A stretch of DNA of 24,705 bases from Bacillota bacterium. Lineage in GTDB: Bacteria > Bacillota > Bacilli > Paenibacillales > Paenibacillaceae. The position numbers and the translations under genes are program-made. The notes beneath the pieces were generated by a model. The model saw nothing but the letters and a program-made list of their open reading frames with translations. It had not been told where the DNA came from and ran no database searches. Location: contig JAEWPC010000079.1 in assembly GCA_023460795.1 (NCBI GenBank), forward strand, positions 1 to 24,705, in the 5' to 3' direction. Positions 14,801-21,319 of the stretch are shown in pieces (position 1 is the stretch's first letter; the number at the start of each line of letters is the position of its first letter).

Positions 14801-15882
14801 AAGGCAAGATTCATCGCGCCAATTCGGTCATCATTGCTTTGGTAGCCGCACTTTTGACAACGGAAGAGATGTTTACGTTTGTCCCGATTCGCTTTTGCAA
14901 TATGGCCGCAATCCGGCTTAGGACACGTCTGAGAGGTGTACTTCGGGTCTACCGCGATGGACATTGATCCCGACAGACCAGCTTTGTATTCGATCATCTT
15001 CCGTAGTTGATGGAATGACCAAGATACGGTCAAATAGCGGTTTTGCATTCTGGCCTTCTCCGTAGTACTTCGCACTCCTGTCAAATCTTCCAGAACAAAT
15101 AGCGTATTGGCGCCATATCGGGACACGAGTGCCTTACTGACCTGATGGTTCACGTCGGTCATCCAACGGTTTTCTCGTTGCCCGATCTGTTTGAGCTTAC
15201 GGCGCGATGAGCATGTTCGTTTGTGTTGCAACTCCTGGCGAACCCTCTTGTAGTTCGCTCTCTTGCGTTTCATAGCCCTGCCTGGGAAGAAGATGGTTTT
15301 CCCTTGGCTATCATAAGCCGCAGCAATGAAGTTAATGCCCAAATCGATGCCGACAACTTGTGTCAGTTCCTCGATTTGTGGCGAGGCGATCTCTTTGGAC
15401 ATGGGGATATGCAGAAACCATTTTCGATGCTTGTGCATCAGCTTCGCGGTGCCAAAATGCCATGTGCCGTCCAAGTACTTCTCCATACCTTTCGATTCGA
15501 AGGGGACTTTGATGCGGCCCAGCAGTGTGTTCACGGAAAACCGATTCGAGATAAGCGAATAGTCCCGATTCCAAACGAGGTCGTATTCTTGCTTCCGAAA
15601 CCGCACGTACACCCAGTCGTGGTCATTGGTACGCAACGCTCTGTATTTGGCGATCACGGTCCTGATCACGGATTGAGCCATCTGGGAACGCAGGCCGATT
15701 TCGCCGCGAAGCGTGTGATAGGTTTTCTTATTAATAGCTGACTGCATTAATTTTCTTGTGTCAAACACAACAACTGATACGAGTTTACATCCTTGATGGT
15801 ATGTATTAATCGTTTCTTGAAGCGCGTGACTTTGGTCTGCTGTAGGTTTGATTTTGAGTTTCGCCGTCATCGTTACGATCAT
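14719..15882 (-). CDS. tnpB: TnpB family RNA-guided nuclease (IS200/IS605 OrfB)
   Basis: TnpB is the RNA-guided DNA endonuclease ancestral to Cas12. It cuts the empty donor site and so preserves its element. The 387-residue protein is full length. The N-terminal OrfB domain spans about 1-60. The RuvC-like nuclease has its acidic triad intact: Asp180 in VVGIDLGINF, Glu265 in FVLEDLTG and Asp352 in SNDDRIGAMNLA. A four-Cys zinc finger sits between (Cys320, 325, 342, 345). The intact triad argues against a catalytically dead repurposed TnpB. The ATG at 15882 is preceded on the minus strand by GGAGG at 7 nt. The C-terminal tail after about 365 overlaps the structured omega-RNA region, as expected. 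No tnpA lies nearby. Confidence 0.93.
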   Translation of the reverse strand: MIVTMTAKLKIKPTADQSHALQETINTYHQGCKLVSVVVFDTRKLMQSAINKKTYHTLRGEIGLRSQMAQSVIRTVIAKYRALRTNDHDWVYVRFRKQEYDLVWNRDYSLISNRFSVNTLLGRIKVPFESKGMEKYLDGTWHFGTAKLMHKHRKWFLHIPMSKEIASPQIEELTQVVGIDLGINFIAAAYDSQGKTIFFPGRAMKRKRANYKRVRQELQHKRTCSSRRKLKQIGQRENRWMTDVNHQVSKALVSRYGANTLFVLEDLTGVRSTTEKARMQNRYLTVSWSFHQLRKMIEYKAGLSGSMSIAVDPKYTSQTCPKPDCGHIAKANRDKRKHLFRCQKCGYQSNDDRIGAMNLALRGKLYLLQSASAARLRVQGSCQSAHR

Positions 15883-15893
15883 ATGTTCGCCTC

Positions 15894-15921
15894 CTTCCTA
15901 TGCTGATTATAGCATAGGAAG
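15894..15921 (-). promoter_or_regulatory. left-end hairpin carrying the tnpB extended -10 promoter
   Basis: A perfect 11-bp inverted repeat, CTTCCTATGCT / AGCATAGGAAG, has a 6-nt loop. On the minus strand the loop side reads TGC-TATAAT, an extended -10 with perfect consensus hexamer. The other arm runs into the tnpB Shine-Dalgarno (GGAAGGAGG). The same hairpin may be the left-end recognition structure. Confidence 0.6.
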
Positions 15922-15945
15922 GGATTGTCCAGTGCAGATTTGATG

Positions 15946-16057
15946 AAAATGGAAGAAAAGAGAACGATAATCGTAGTACGGCGGCTTCCGGAACGGAAAG
16001 TTGAAGGCTGCGGTGCCATATATCGTCGAAACGGGGTCGTTTGCGTCTTTGTTGATG
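15946..16057. other. flanking intergenic DNA with no recognised gene
   Basis: Between the probable left end of the element and the ktrB promoter I see only a small palindrome, TTCCG-GAA-CGGAA (15986-15998). Open frames on both strands here lack ribosome binding sites and family resemblance. Confidence 0.5.
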
Positions 16058-16086
16058 TTGTTCCCCCAACGGGGAAAGCATATAAT
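16058..16086 (+). promoter_or_regulatory. promoter of the ktrBA transcript
   Basis: TTGTTC (16058-16063) and a perfect TATAAT (16081-16086) have a 17-bp spacer, placing transcription start about 25 nt ahead of the riboswitch. The spacer contains CCCC-AAC-GGGG. Confidence 0.65.
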
Positions 16087-16114
16087 TCGATGGTACGTCA
16101 TTGAATGTCATATT

Positions 16115-16283
16115 GAACCAGCCGAATTTCCATGGGAAAACGGGGGAACCAATGGATCGCGGGTACAGGCTATTGTATTCAGCGGTCGCGGGGTGAATTC
16201 CAACTGCCTTTCAGACGCAGCAGGATAGGGCAATCTGTTCGAGCCCGAACCCGACAGCTAACCTCGCAGGCTGACATGAACAG
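16115..16283 (+). promoter_or_regulatory. ydaO-type c-di-AMP riboswitch controlling ktrBA
   Basis: The conserved blocks of the ydaO/yuaA motif occur in order: GCCGAAT, then CGGGGGAACCAAT (16141-16153), GGGGTGAATTCC (16190-16201), ATAGGGC (16226-16231), and GCCCGAACCCGACAGCTAAC with CTCGCAGGC (16243-16271). This class binds cyclic di-AMP and turns expression off when the ligand is high; K+ transporter genes are classic targets. Here it lies directly upstream of ktrB with a terminator between, a complete transcriptional switch. Block order and placement make the call secure without a covariance search. Confidence 0.92.
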
Positions 16284-16299
16284 GACTCGTATGCGATCC

Positions 16300-16328
16300 G
16301 AAGCATTGGAGCCCCAGTGCTTCTTTTT
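16300..16328 (+). terminator. riboswitch expression-platform terminator
   Basis: GAAGCATTGG (16300-16309) pairs with CCAGTGCTTC (16314-16323) with one G-U, followed by TTTTT. It lies between the aptamer and ktrB and would form when c-di-AMP is bound. Confidence 0.85.
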
Positions 16329-16364
16329 CATGTACATACGCGAGTCGGAAAAGGTGGTTATTCG

Positions 16365-17714
16365 ATGTTTAGTAAAGTCACGCGCTGGTTCGGCCAATCT
16401 CCTCCGAGAACGCTCCTCCTCGGCTTCGTATTCATTATCCTTCTCGGCGCTCAACTGCTCAAGCTTCCCGCGGCGTCGGCTGACGGACACTCGATTAGAT
16501 ATATCGACGCGTTGTTCACCTCGACCTCGGCGACATGCGTAACCGGATTGGTCGTCTTCGATACGGGAACGCAATTCTCATCGTTCGGTCATTGGGTGAT
16601 CGCCGCGCTAGTCCAAATCGGCGGGATCGGCTTTATGACGATGGCGACGTTGTTCGCGCTCATCCTCCGGAGGCGCATCTCGCTCAAGGAACGCCTCATT
16701 CTGCAAGAATCGCTTAATCAGGGCAGTATTGAAGGGTTGGTTAGGCTCGTCCGCAAAGTCATCTTCTTCGCACTTGCGATCGAACTCGTGGGCGCGGCGC
16801 TGTATACGGGAAGATTCCTGTTCGACATGAGCTTCGGACAAGCCTTATATCATGGGATATTCCATTCCATTTCGGTCTTTAATAACGCCGGCTTCGATCT
16901 ATCCGGCAATTCCAGCAGCTTCTCGCATTACTCCAACGATCTGTACATGAACGTCGTATCCATGCTGCTTATCGTCCTTGGCGGCTTCGGGTTTATCGTC
17001 CTTTCCGACTTGTTCGATCTTAGGAATAACTTGAGACGAAGATTATCGTTGCATACGAAAGTCGTTCTGACCGTCAGCGGCATTCTGATCGTGGTCGGAG
17101 CGGTGATCATTTTCATTTTCGAGTTTACGAATCCGCATTCCATAGGTGATAGCAGCTTCGGCAAGAAGTCGCTCGTCTCGATATTCCAATCCGTCACGAC
17201 GCGTTCCGGAGGCATCACGACTATAGACGTCGCGGACTTCCGCCAAGCGACTCAATTTTTCATCATCATTCTGATGTTCATCGGCGCTTCCCCGGGCTCC
17301 ACGGGCGGAGGGATAAAGACGACGACGTTCGCCGTGCTCGTAGGGGCGGTATTCGCCATGATCCGAGGCAAAGAGGACGTCGTCCTGTTCCGCTTGCGGT
17401 TAGCTCAGGAACGCGTATACAAGGCCGTAACCGTCACGTTGTTCTGTATCGGCATCGTCATGCTGGGCACGATGATTCTATGTACGACCGAGGACGCCGC
17501 TTTCCTTAAAATCTTGTTCGAGACGACATCGGCGTTCGGTACGGTCGGATTGTCCATGGGTTTGACCGGGCAACTGACGATCGCCGGAAAGCTGACGATC
17601 ATCTTGCTGATGTTCATCGGGCGATTAGGGCCTCTAACGTTGACCTATGCGCTCGCGCCTAAGCTGGAAAAAGCGCGTTACCGCCATGCGGAGGGCAAAA
17701 TCATAATCGGGTAG
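16365..17714 (+). CDS. ktrB: KtrB-type K+ transporter membrane subunit (TrkH/KtrB family)
   Basis: This is the ion-conducting subunit of a Ktr potassium uptake system, Na+-stimulated in characterised members. Its 449 residues show the fourfold M1-P-M2 pattern. Pore-loop segments include TSTSATCVTGL near 53, NNAGFDLSG near 174, TTRSGGITT near 278 and TSAFGTVGLSMG near 387. The third M2 contains the glycine-rich gating loop GASPGSTGGGIKTT near 307. ATG 16365 is preceded by AAGGTGG at a 7-nt spacing; upstream in-frame GTG at 16317 falls inside the terminator hairpin and is rejected. Expression should fall when c-di-AMP is high. The ktrA ribosome binding site overlaps its stop codon. Confidence 0.93.
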   Translation: MFSKVTRWFGQSPPRTLLLGFVFIILLGAQLLKLPAASADGHSIRYIDALFTSTSATCVTGLVVFDTGTQFSSFGHWVIAALVQIGGIGFMTMATLFALILRRRISLKERLILQESLNQGSIEGLVRLVRKVIFFALAIELVGAALYTGRFLFDMSFGQALYHGIFHSISVFNNAGFDLSGNSSSFSHYSNDLYMNVVSMLLIVLGGFGFIVLSDLFDLRNNLRRRLSLHTKVVLTVSGILIVVGAVIIFIFEFTNPHSIGDSSFGKKSLVSIFQSVTTRSGGITTIDVADFRQATQFFIIILMFIGASPGSTGGGIKTTTFAVLVGAVFAMIRGKEDVVLFRLRLAQERVYKAVTVTLFCIGIVMLGTMILCTTEDAAFLKILFETTSAFGTVGLSMGLTGQLTIAGKLTIILLMFIGRLGPLTLTYALAPKLEKARYRHAEGKIIIG

Positions 17715-17725
17715 GAGAACGCGGG

Positions 17726-18388
17726 ATGAAACAAAGTCAGTTCATTATTATCGGATTGGGACGCTTCGGCTCGAGCATCGGCCGCGAGCTTATCCAGCTC
17801 GGCCACGAGGTGCTAGGCGTCGACCGCGACGAAGAGAAGGTGCTGGAGCTGTCGAACGTGCTTACGCACGTCGTCGAGGCGGACGCGACGGAGGAAGAGG
17901 AGTTGCGGTCGATCGGGGCGCGCAACTTCGACGTCGGAGTCGTCGCGATCGGCGACGATATACAGGCCAGTATTCTGGCGACGATCTTGCTGAAAGAACT
18001 CGGCGTGAAGAAGGTCGTCGCCAAGGCGGTATCCGACCTGCACGGGCGCGTGCTGGAACGAATGGGCGTCGATCGCGTGGTTTACCCGGAGCGGGATATG
18101 GGCGTACGAGTCGCTCATCAGCTCGTGTCGCCGAATCTGCTCGATTATATCGAGCTCTCGAAGCAATACACCATCGCGGAGCTTGCCGTGCCGCATTGCT
18201 TATCGGGCAAGTCGCTTGACGACGTCAACCCGAGAGGCCGGTTCGGCTGCAGCATCGTGGCTATCAATAAGCCGAGAGGCATCATTATCGCTCCGGTAGC
18301 GAAAGACGTGCTGATCGAGAAGGATGTTATGGTCGTCATCGGGACGAATCAACAGATCGAACTATTCCAACAATCGATCGCCCATTGA
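17726..18388 (+). CDS. ktrA: KtrA-type regulatory RCK subunit of K+ uptake
   Basis: This is a cytosolic RCK protein that forms an octameric ring under KtrB and gates it with ATP/ADP. The N-terminal Rossmann domain (about 1-125) has the nucleotide-binding GLGRFGSS at 10-17 and the acidic GVDRDEE segment at 31-37. The RCK_C domain (about 135-220) is the region that binds c-di-AMP in characterised KtrA/KtrC proteins. It starts 11 nt after ktrB; AGGAG at 17713-17717 overlaps the ktrB stop, suggesting translational coupling. Gene order is ktrB-ktrA, the reverse of the B. subtilis ktrAB operon. If family behaviour holds, c-di-AMP acts here twice: on the mRNA and on the protein. Confidence 0.93.
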   Translation: MKQSQFIIIGLGRFGSSIGRELIQLGHEVLGVDRDEEKVLELSNVLTHVVEADATEEEELRSIGARNFDVGVVAIGDDIQASILATILLKELGVKKVVAKAVSDLHGRVLERMGVDRVVYPERDMGVRVAHQLVSPNLLDYIELSKQYTIAELAVPHCLSGKSLDDVNPRGRFGCSIVAINKPRGIIIAPVAKDVLIEKDVMVVIGTNQQIELFQQSIAH

Positions 18389-18468
18389 ACGGATAGAAAT
18401 CAGAAGTATGAAATGCTACTCGCTCGCTCAGGATAGAAGGAGACGAAAGGCTCCGGGAGGGTGGCGCA

Positions 18469-19284
18469 ATGAAGCGTTGGCGGTATCGAATAGCGGTGAT
18501 GGCGCTGGGGAGCGCCGTCACCCTTTTATGTTTGATGGGGCCGGCACGTTCCCAAGGAGCAGTGCCGCCCGGGATCAAGTGGACCGATCTTGCGCGCAAG
18601 TACGAAGGGGTGTTCGTCTTGTCCGCTTCGCGGGAGTCGCGCAAGGTAGCGCTGACGTTCGACGACGTACCGGATCCAAGGTTTACGGGAAAAGTGCTCG
18701 ACGTACTGAAGAACAAACGCGTGAAGGCGACTTTCTTCGCGATGGGCACTCGCAGCCTGAGACATCCCGACTTGCTGCGGCGGATCGCCCGGGAGGGCCA
18801 TGACGTAGGCAACCATTCCTACAGCCACCCGGACTTCTCCAAGCTGGCTCTCGAAGACGTGAAGAGCCAGATCATCCGCGCGGAGAAGACGATCGCAGGA
18901 ATCATCGGCTATAAGCCGAAGCTGGTACGCCCGCCTTACGGGGAGATCATGCCCGAACAGCTCGAATGGGCGAAAAGCGAAGAGTTCACGGTCGTTAATT
19001 GGGACGTGGATTCCGCGGATTGGCGTCAGCTGAAGGCGGATGAAGTGTTCAGGAACGTTACGAGAACCGTACGTCCCGGATCGGTGATTCTCATGCACGC
19101 GGGAGGCGGGCATGGTCAAAATCTGGAAGGAACCGTCAAGGCGCTGCCCCGCATCATCGACTGGCTAAGGGAGCACGAATACGAGCCCGTGCCGTTAACG
19201 GAATTGCTCGACGTGCCGGTGTACAGGGACAAAAATAACCCCCTCCAGCAGATGATGAAGCTGCCGGAAGGGGCGATCGAGTAG
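18469..19284 (+). CDS. exported polysaccharide deacetylase-like (NodB domain) protein
   Basis: This is a predicted secreted or membrane-tethered carbohydrate esterase 4 protein of 271 residues. A basic N-terminus and a hydrophobic segment (about 8-25) form a signal or anchor. The NodB domain has metal and catalytic motifs: TFDD at 63-66 (Asp65 base, Asp66 metal), HSYSH at 116-120 (metal), RPPYG at 144-148, a WDVDSADW segment from 168, and LMH ending at His200. Motif 1 reads TFDDVPDP where TFDDGP is usual. The likely substrate is peptidoglycan or another wall glycan, but no PdaA/PdaB-specific assignment can be made. GGGAGGG at 18455-18461 sets the start. It converges with the LysM-3D gene with a single base between stop codons. 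Confidence 0.87.
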   Translation: MKRWRYRIAVMALGSAVTLLCLMGPARSQGAVPPGIKWTDLARKYEGVFVLSASRESRKVALTFDDVPDPRFTGKVLDVLKNKRVKATFFAMGTRSLRHPDLLRRIAREGHDVGNHSYSHPDFSKLALEDVKSQIIRAEKTIAGIIGYKPKLVRPPYGEIMPEQLEWAKSEEFTVVNWDVDSADWRQLKADEVFRNVTRTVRPGSVILMHAGGGHGQNLEGTVKALPRIIDWLREHEYEPVPLTELLDVPVYRDKNNPLQQMMKLPEGAIE

Positions 19285-19285
19285 C

Positions 19286-19939
19286 TTATTTCAGGACATA
19301 CACTTTCACGTTCTGAACGCCGAATTCGGATACGAAGGAGCGGGAGCCCGGTACGAATATATCGACGCGATTGCCTTTGATCGCGGAGCCGATATCGGTC
19401 GCGGTGCCGACCATGCCGCCTGTCGGCAAGCCTTTGAAATCATAGCCCGTGATGTACAGCTTCGTACCTAACGGAATGACTTTCGGGTCGACCGCGATCG
19501 TGCCCAGCTTCAGCGCGTTGCCCATGTAATCGACGGCGCCCCATTTGCCGTTCTCCTCGATGGAGTCGGAGTAAGCCGTCGCTTTAATGTCGAGAACTCG
19601 CGTGTAAGAGATCGATTGACCCGCGAAGGTGGTGATCGACTGCGCGGTCACGGCTGGTTGCTCTTCCTTCATGGCTAACGCGACCTTCATATTCCCGCCC
19701 GGGATGGCGAGACGGAGTCCGGCATAGATGTTCTGCGAATCGACGTTCGGATTCGCGTCCATAATCTCCTGTACCGGAATGCCGTAATATTGCGAGAGCT
19801 TCCAGAACGTCGTCGTATCGGTGGCGACGTGCACGGACGTCGGTACAGCCGCGTGAGCGGTTAAAGCAGGAACGAGCAGCGCTCCGCCCAGCATGATCGA
19901 TGCCGCGCGAAGACTTAGTTTCTTCATGGCTTGGTTCAT
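19286..19939 (-). CDS. secreted LysM-3D domain cell-wall protein (YocH/YuiC-like)
   Basis: This is a predicted exported peptidoglycan-active protein of 217 residues. A signal peptide ends near residue 30 (ALTAHA). One LysM wall-binding domain follows (about 34-80, TTFWKLSQYYGIPVQEIMDANP). The C-terminal 3D domain (about 117-216) contains the three conserved aspartates at 151 (VDP), 182 (TATD) and 193 (RVD), in the double-psi-barrel fold of MltA- and RpfB-type lytic enzymes. AGGAGG on the minus strand (19954-19949) lies 10 nt from the start. The c-di-AMP riboswitch upstream matches the known control of wall hydrolases such as yocH. The lytic activity itself is inferred from the family. Confidence 0.9.
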   Translation of the reverse strand: MNQAMKKLSLRAASIMLGGALLVPALTAHAAVPTSVHVATDTTTFWKLSQYYGIPVQEIMDANPNVDSQNIYAGLRLAIPGGNMKVALAMKEEQPAVTAQSITTFAGQSISYTRVLDIKATAYSDSIEENGKWGAVDYMGNALKLGTIAVDPKVIPLGTKLYITGYDFKGLPTGGMVGTATDIGSAIKGNRVDIFVPGSRSFVSEFGVQNVKVYVLK

Positions 19940-19961
19940 TAACGAATTGCCTCCTAAGATG

Positions 19962-20116
19962 CTAGGCCGGCGAGGTTAGCTGTCGGGTTCGGGTTGGGAG
20001 TACAACCCTACCGATGAGAGATCACCGGATTCACCCCGAGTACACGGCGACGATCGAAGCATCGCCGCCTATGCGTACTATTAAGTATTTTCCCCCGCAC
20101 CGTGAGGTTTTGGCCG
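19962..20116 (-). promoter_or_regulatory. ydaO-type c-di-AMP riboswitch for the LysM-3D gene
   Basis: Read on the minus strand, the motif blocks recur: GCGGGGGAAAATAC (about 20098-20085), CGGGGTGAATCC (about 20038-20027), GTAGGG, and CCCGAACCCGACAGCTAAC with CTCGCCGGC (about 19993-19966). The 3' half is nearly identical to that of the ktrB riboswitch. A hypervariable stem GGCGGCGAT...ATCGTCGCC sits between. Unlike the ktrB copy, no terminator with a U-tract lies between aptamer and gene. The ribosome binding site follows about 8 nt after the aptamer, pointing to translational control. Confidence 0.88.
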
Positions 20117-20207
20117 TTTTTTATTCTTGTAGAGGGTAACACAGCCAGCATGCCGATAAAAGCGGAAAATCCCGGAAATCGCCCGCAAAGCCGCGCCGCG
20201 ACAGCGA

Positions 20208-21116
20208 TTAAGAAGTCGTCCGGCGACGGTTGAAATAGGCGGACATCTCGTCGATCAGGAAGCGGGTTGCGGGAGCGATCCACGCCGGATCCCCATGGAT
20301 GATCGATGTCGTTCGCTTCGCTTCCTCGAGCTCGGGGATCCGAACGAGGTACAGATCGTTGTCCGCGAGCAGTTGATCGCGCATGTACGATTTGGGCAGT
20401 AACGTACCGGCGCGGCAAGCGGAGAGCAAGCGGATGATCGCCTCGAACGAATCGATCTCCATTCGGACGTCGGGCTTCAGATTGTATTTGCGGAACAGCT
20501 CGTCCGTATGGGTTCGGTACCAGGTGCCCGGCGCGAACAGAATCATGGGCAGACCGTTCAAATCGGACAGCTCCAGCTGCGTTCTCTCTAATATATAGTG
20601 CGTCCGAGGAAGGACGAGTATGAGGTGATCGTCGAATAAGGGTAAACTTGTAATGGCCGGGTCTGCCTCGACGGCCGAAGCGACAAGTCCGAAATCGACT
20701 TTGCGCTCCTTCACGAGCGTGGCGATCTCGTGAGATTTGCCGGTAATCGCTTTGATCTCCAGCTGCGGGTGCCGCTCCGTCATCGCTTGGATGAGCTCGG
20801 GCAGCGTCGTCTGAAGCGTCGTTAGACTGGCTCCAATGGTGGCGATCGGCGCATCCTCGGATTTGAAAGCGTTGAGCTTCTGCAGATAGTTGCCGTGGTA
20901 ACGGCGAAGCTCGAGCGCGAATTCGTAGGTCAACTGTCCGGCCGCGGTAAGCTCCAGCCTTTTACCGACGCGTCTGAACAGCGTAACCTCTAGTTCCTCC
21001 TCCAGCTTGGCGATTCTTCGGGAAAGCGCCGGCTGGGAGACGTTCAACCGTTCGGCGGCTTTATTCAGGCTTGTTTGTTCGACAATGGTGGCGAATATGC
21101 GCATATCCTCAAGCAT
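20208..21116 (-). CDS. LysR family transcriptional regulator
   Basis: This 302-residue LysR-type regulator has an N-terminal winged helix-turn-helix at about 1-60 (SLNKAAERLNVSQPALSRRIAKLEEEL), a linker helix, and a periplasmic-binding-like effector domain from about 90 to 290. Residues typical of the effector cleft, GASLTTLQTTLP near 95 and DFGLVAS near 142, are present. The ligand cannot be told from sequence. It is divergent from sdhC across about 200 nt that contain three TTATAA hexamers. LysR proteins commonly regulate a divergent neighbour, so control of succinate dehydrogenase is a fair hypothesis. AAGGAG lies about 9 nt ahead of the ATG. Confidence 0.9.
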   Translation of the reverse strand: MLEDMRIFATIVEQTSLNKAAERLNVSQPALSRRIAKLEEELEVTLFRRVGKRLELTAAGQLTYEFALELRRYHGNYLQKLNAFKSEDAPIATIGASLTTLQTTLPELIQAMTERHPQLEIKAITGKSHEIATLVKERKVDFGLVASAVEADPAITSLPLFDDHLILVLPRTHYILERTQLELSDLNGLPMILFAPGTWYRTHTDELFRKYNLKPDVRMEIDSFEAIIRLLSACRAGTLLPKSYMRDQLLADNDLYLVRIPELEEAKRTTSIIHGDPAWIAPATRFLIDEMSAYFNRRRTTS

Positions 21117-21143
21117 GTCGGGTGCTCCTTCAATGGTTGGTTG

Positions 21144-21152
21144 ATTGTACCA
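21144..21152 (-). promoter_or_regulatory. extended -10 promoter of the lysR gene
   Basis: On the minus strand TGG-TACAAT lies 27 nt upstream of the start codon. A TTATAA box sits near its -35 position, so the regulator bound there could affect its own promoter. Confidence 0.5.
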
Positions 21153-21164
21153 TATGCAGAATCG

Positions 21165-21203
21165 TTATAAGTTATAATAAAAAATAAGCAGTTCCATTAT
21201 AAG
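21165..21203 (+). promoter_or_regulatory. TTATAA boxes in the lysR-sdhC divergent region, candidate operator
   Basis: TTATAAG at 21165-21171, TTATAAT at 21172-21178 and TTATAAG at 21197-21203. The outer two are 32 bp apart, about three helical turns. The middle box overlaps a TATAAT that could be the sdhC -10. The arrangement fits a LysR tetramer site but is called by eye only. Confidence 0.35.
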
Positions 21204-21319
21204 CGAAAATAGAGTAACCTTAAAAGCGGTGACGTTTGGTGGCGAAAGGCTTCATGGTCATAATGAGAGCGCGCTGCATCGACAAATCGCACGGGTACGA
21301 AAGGAGAACGTATACGGAC

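Larger units (their letters stand above)
14616..15945 (-). mobile_element. TnpB-only insertion sequence of the IS200/IS605 (IS1341-like) type
   Basis: The element contains one gene, tnpB, with no TnpA transposase. The probable right end is the TTCAA at 14620-14616 (minus strand), just past a run of small hairpins. The left end lies beyond the 11-bp hairpin at 15894-15921, and its exact position is not fixed: 15945 is an estimate. Such elements need TnpA in trans to move. The right-end call rests on the resemblance of CTTCAA to known RE cleavage sites of the family. Confidence 0.6.

Noticed and set aside
15413..15429. GAAACCATTTTCGAT shared between tnpB and the dnaB leader (about 4405-4420)
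   Set aside because: A single 15-bp match is expected by chance in a window this size, and neither context suggests function.
15806..16111. 101-codon minus-strand frame between the TnpB element and ktrB
   Set aside because: It overlaps the tnpB start and the left-end hairpin and resembles no family.
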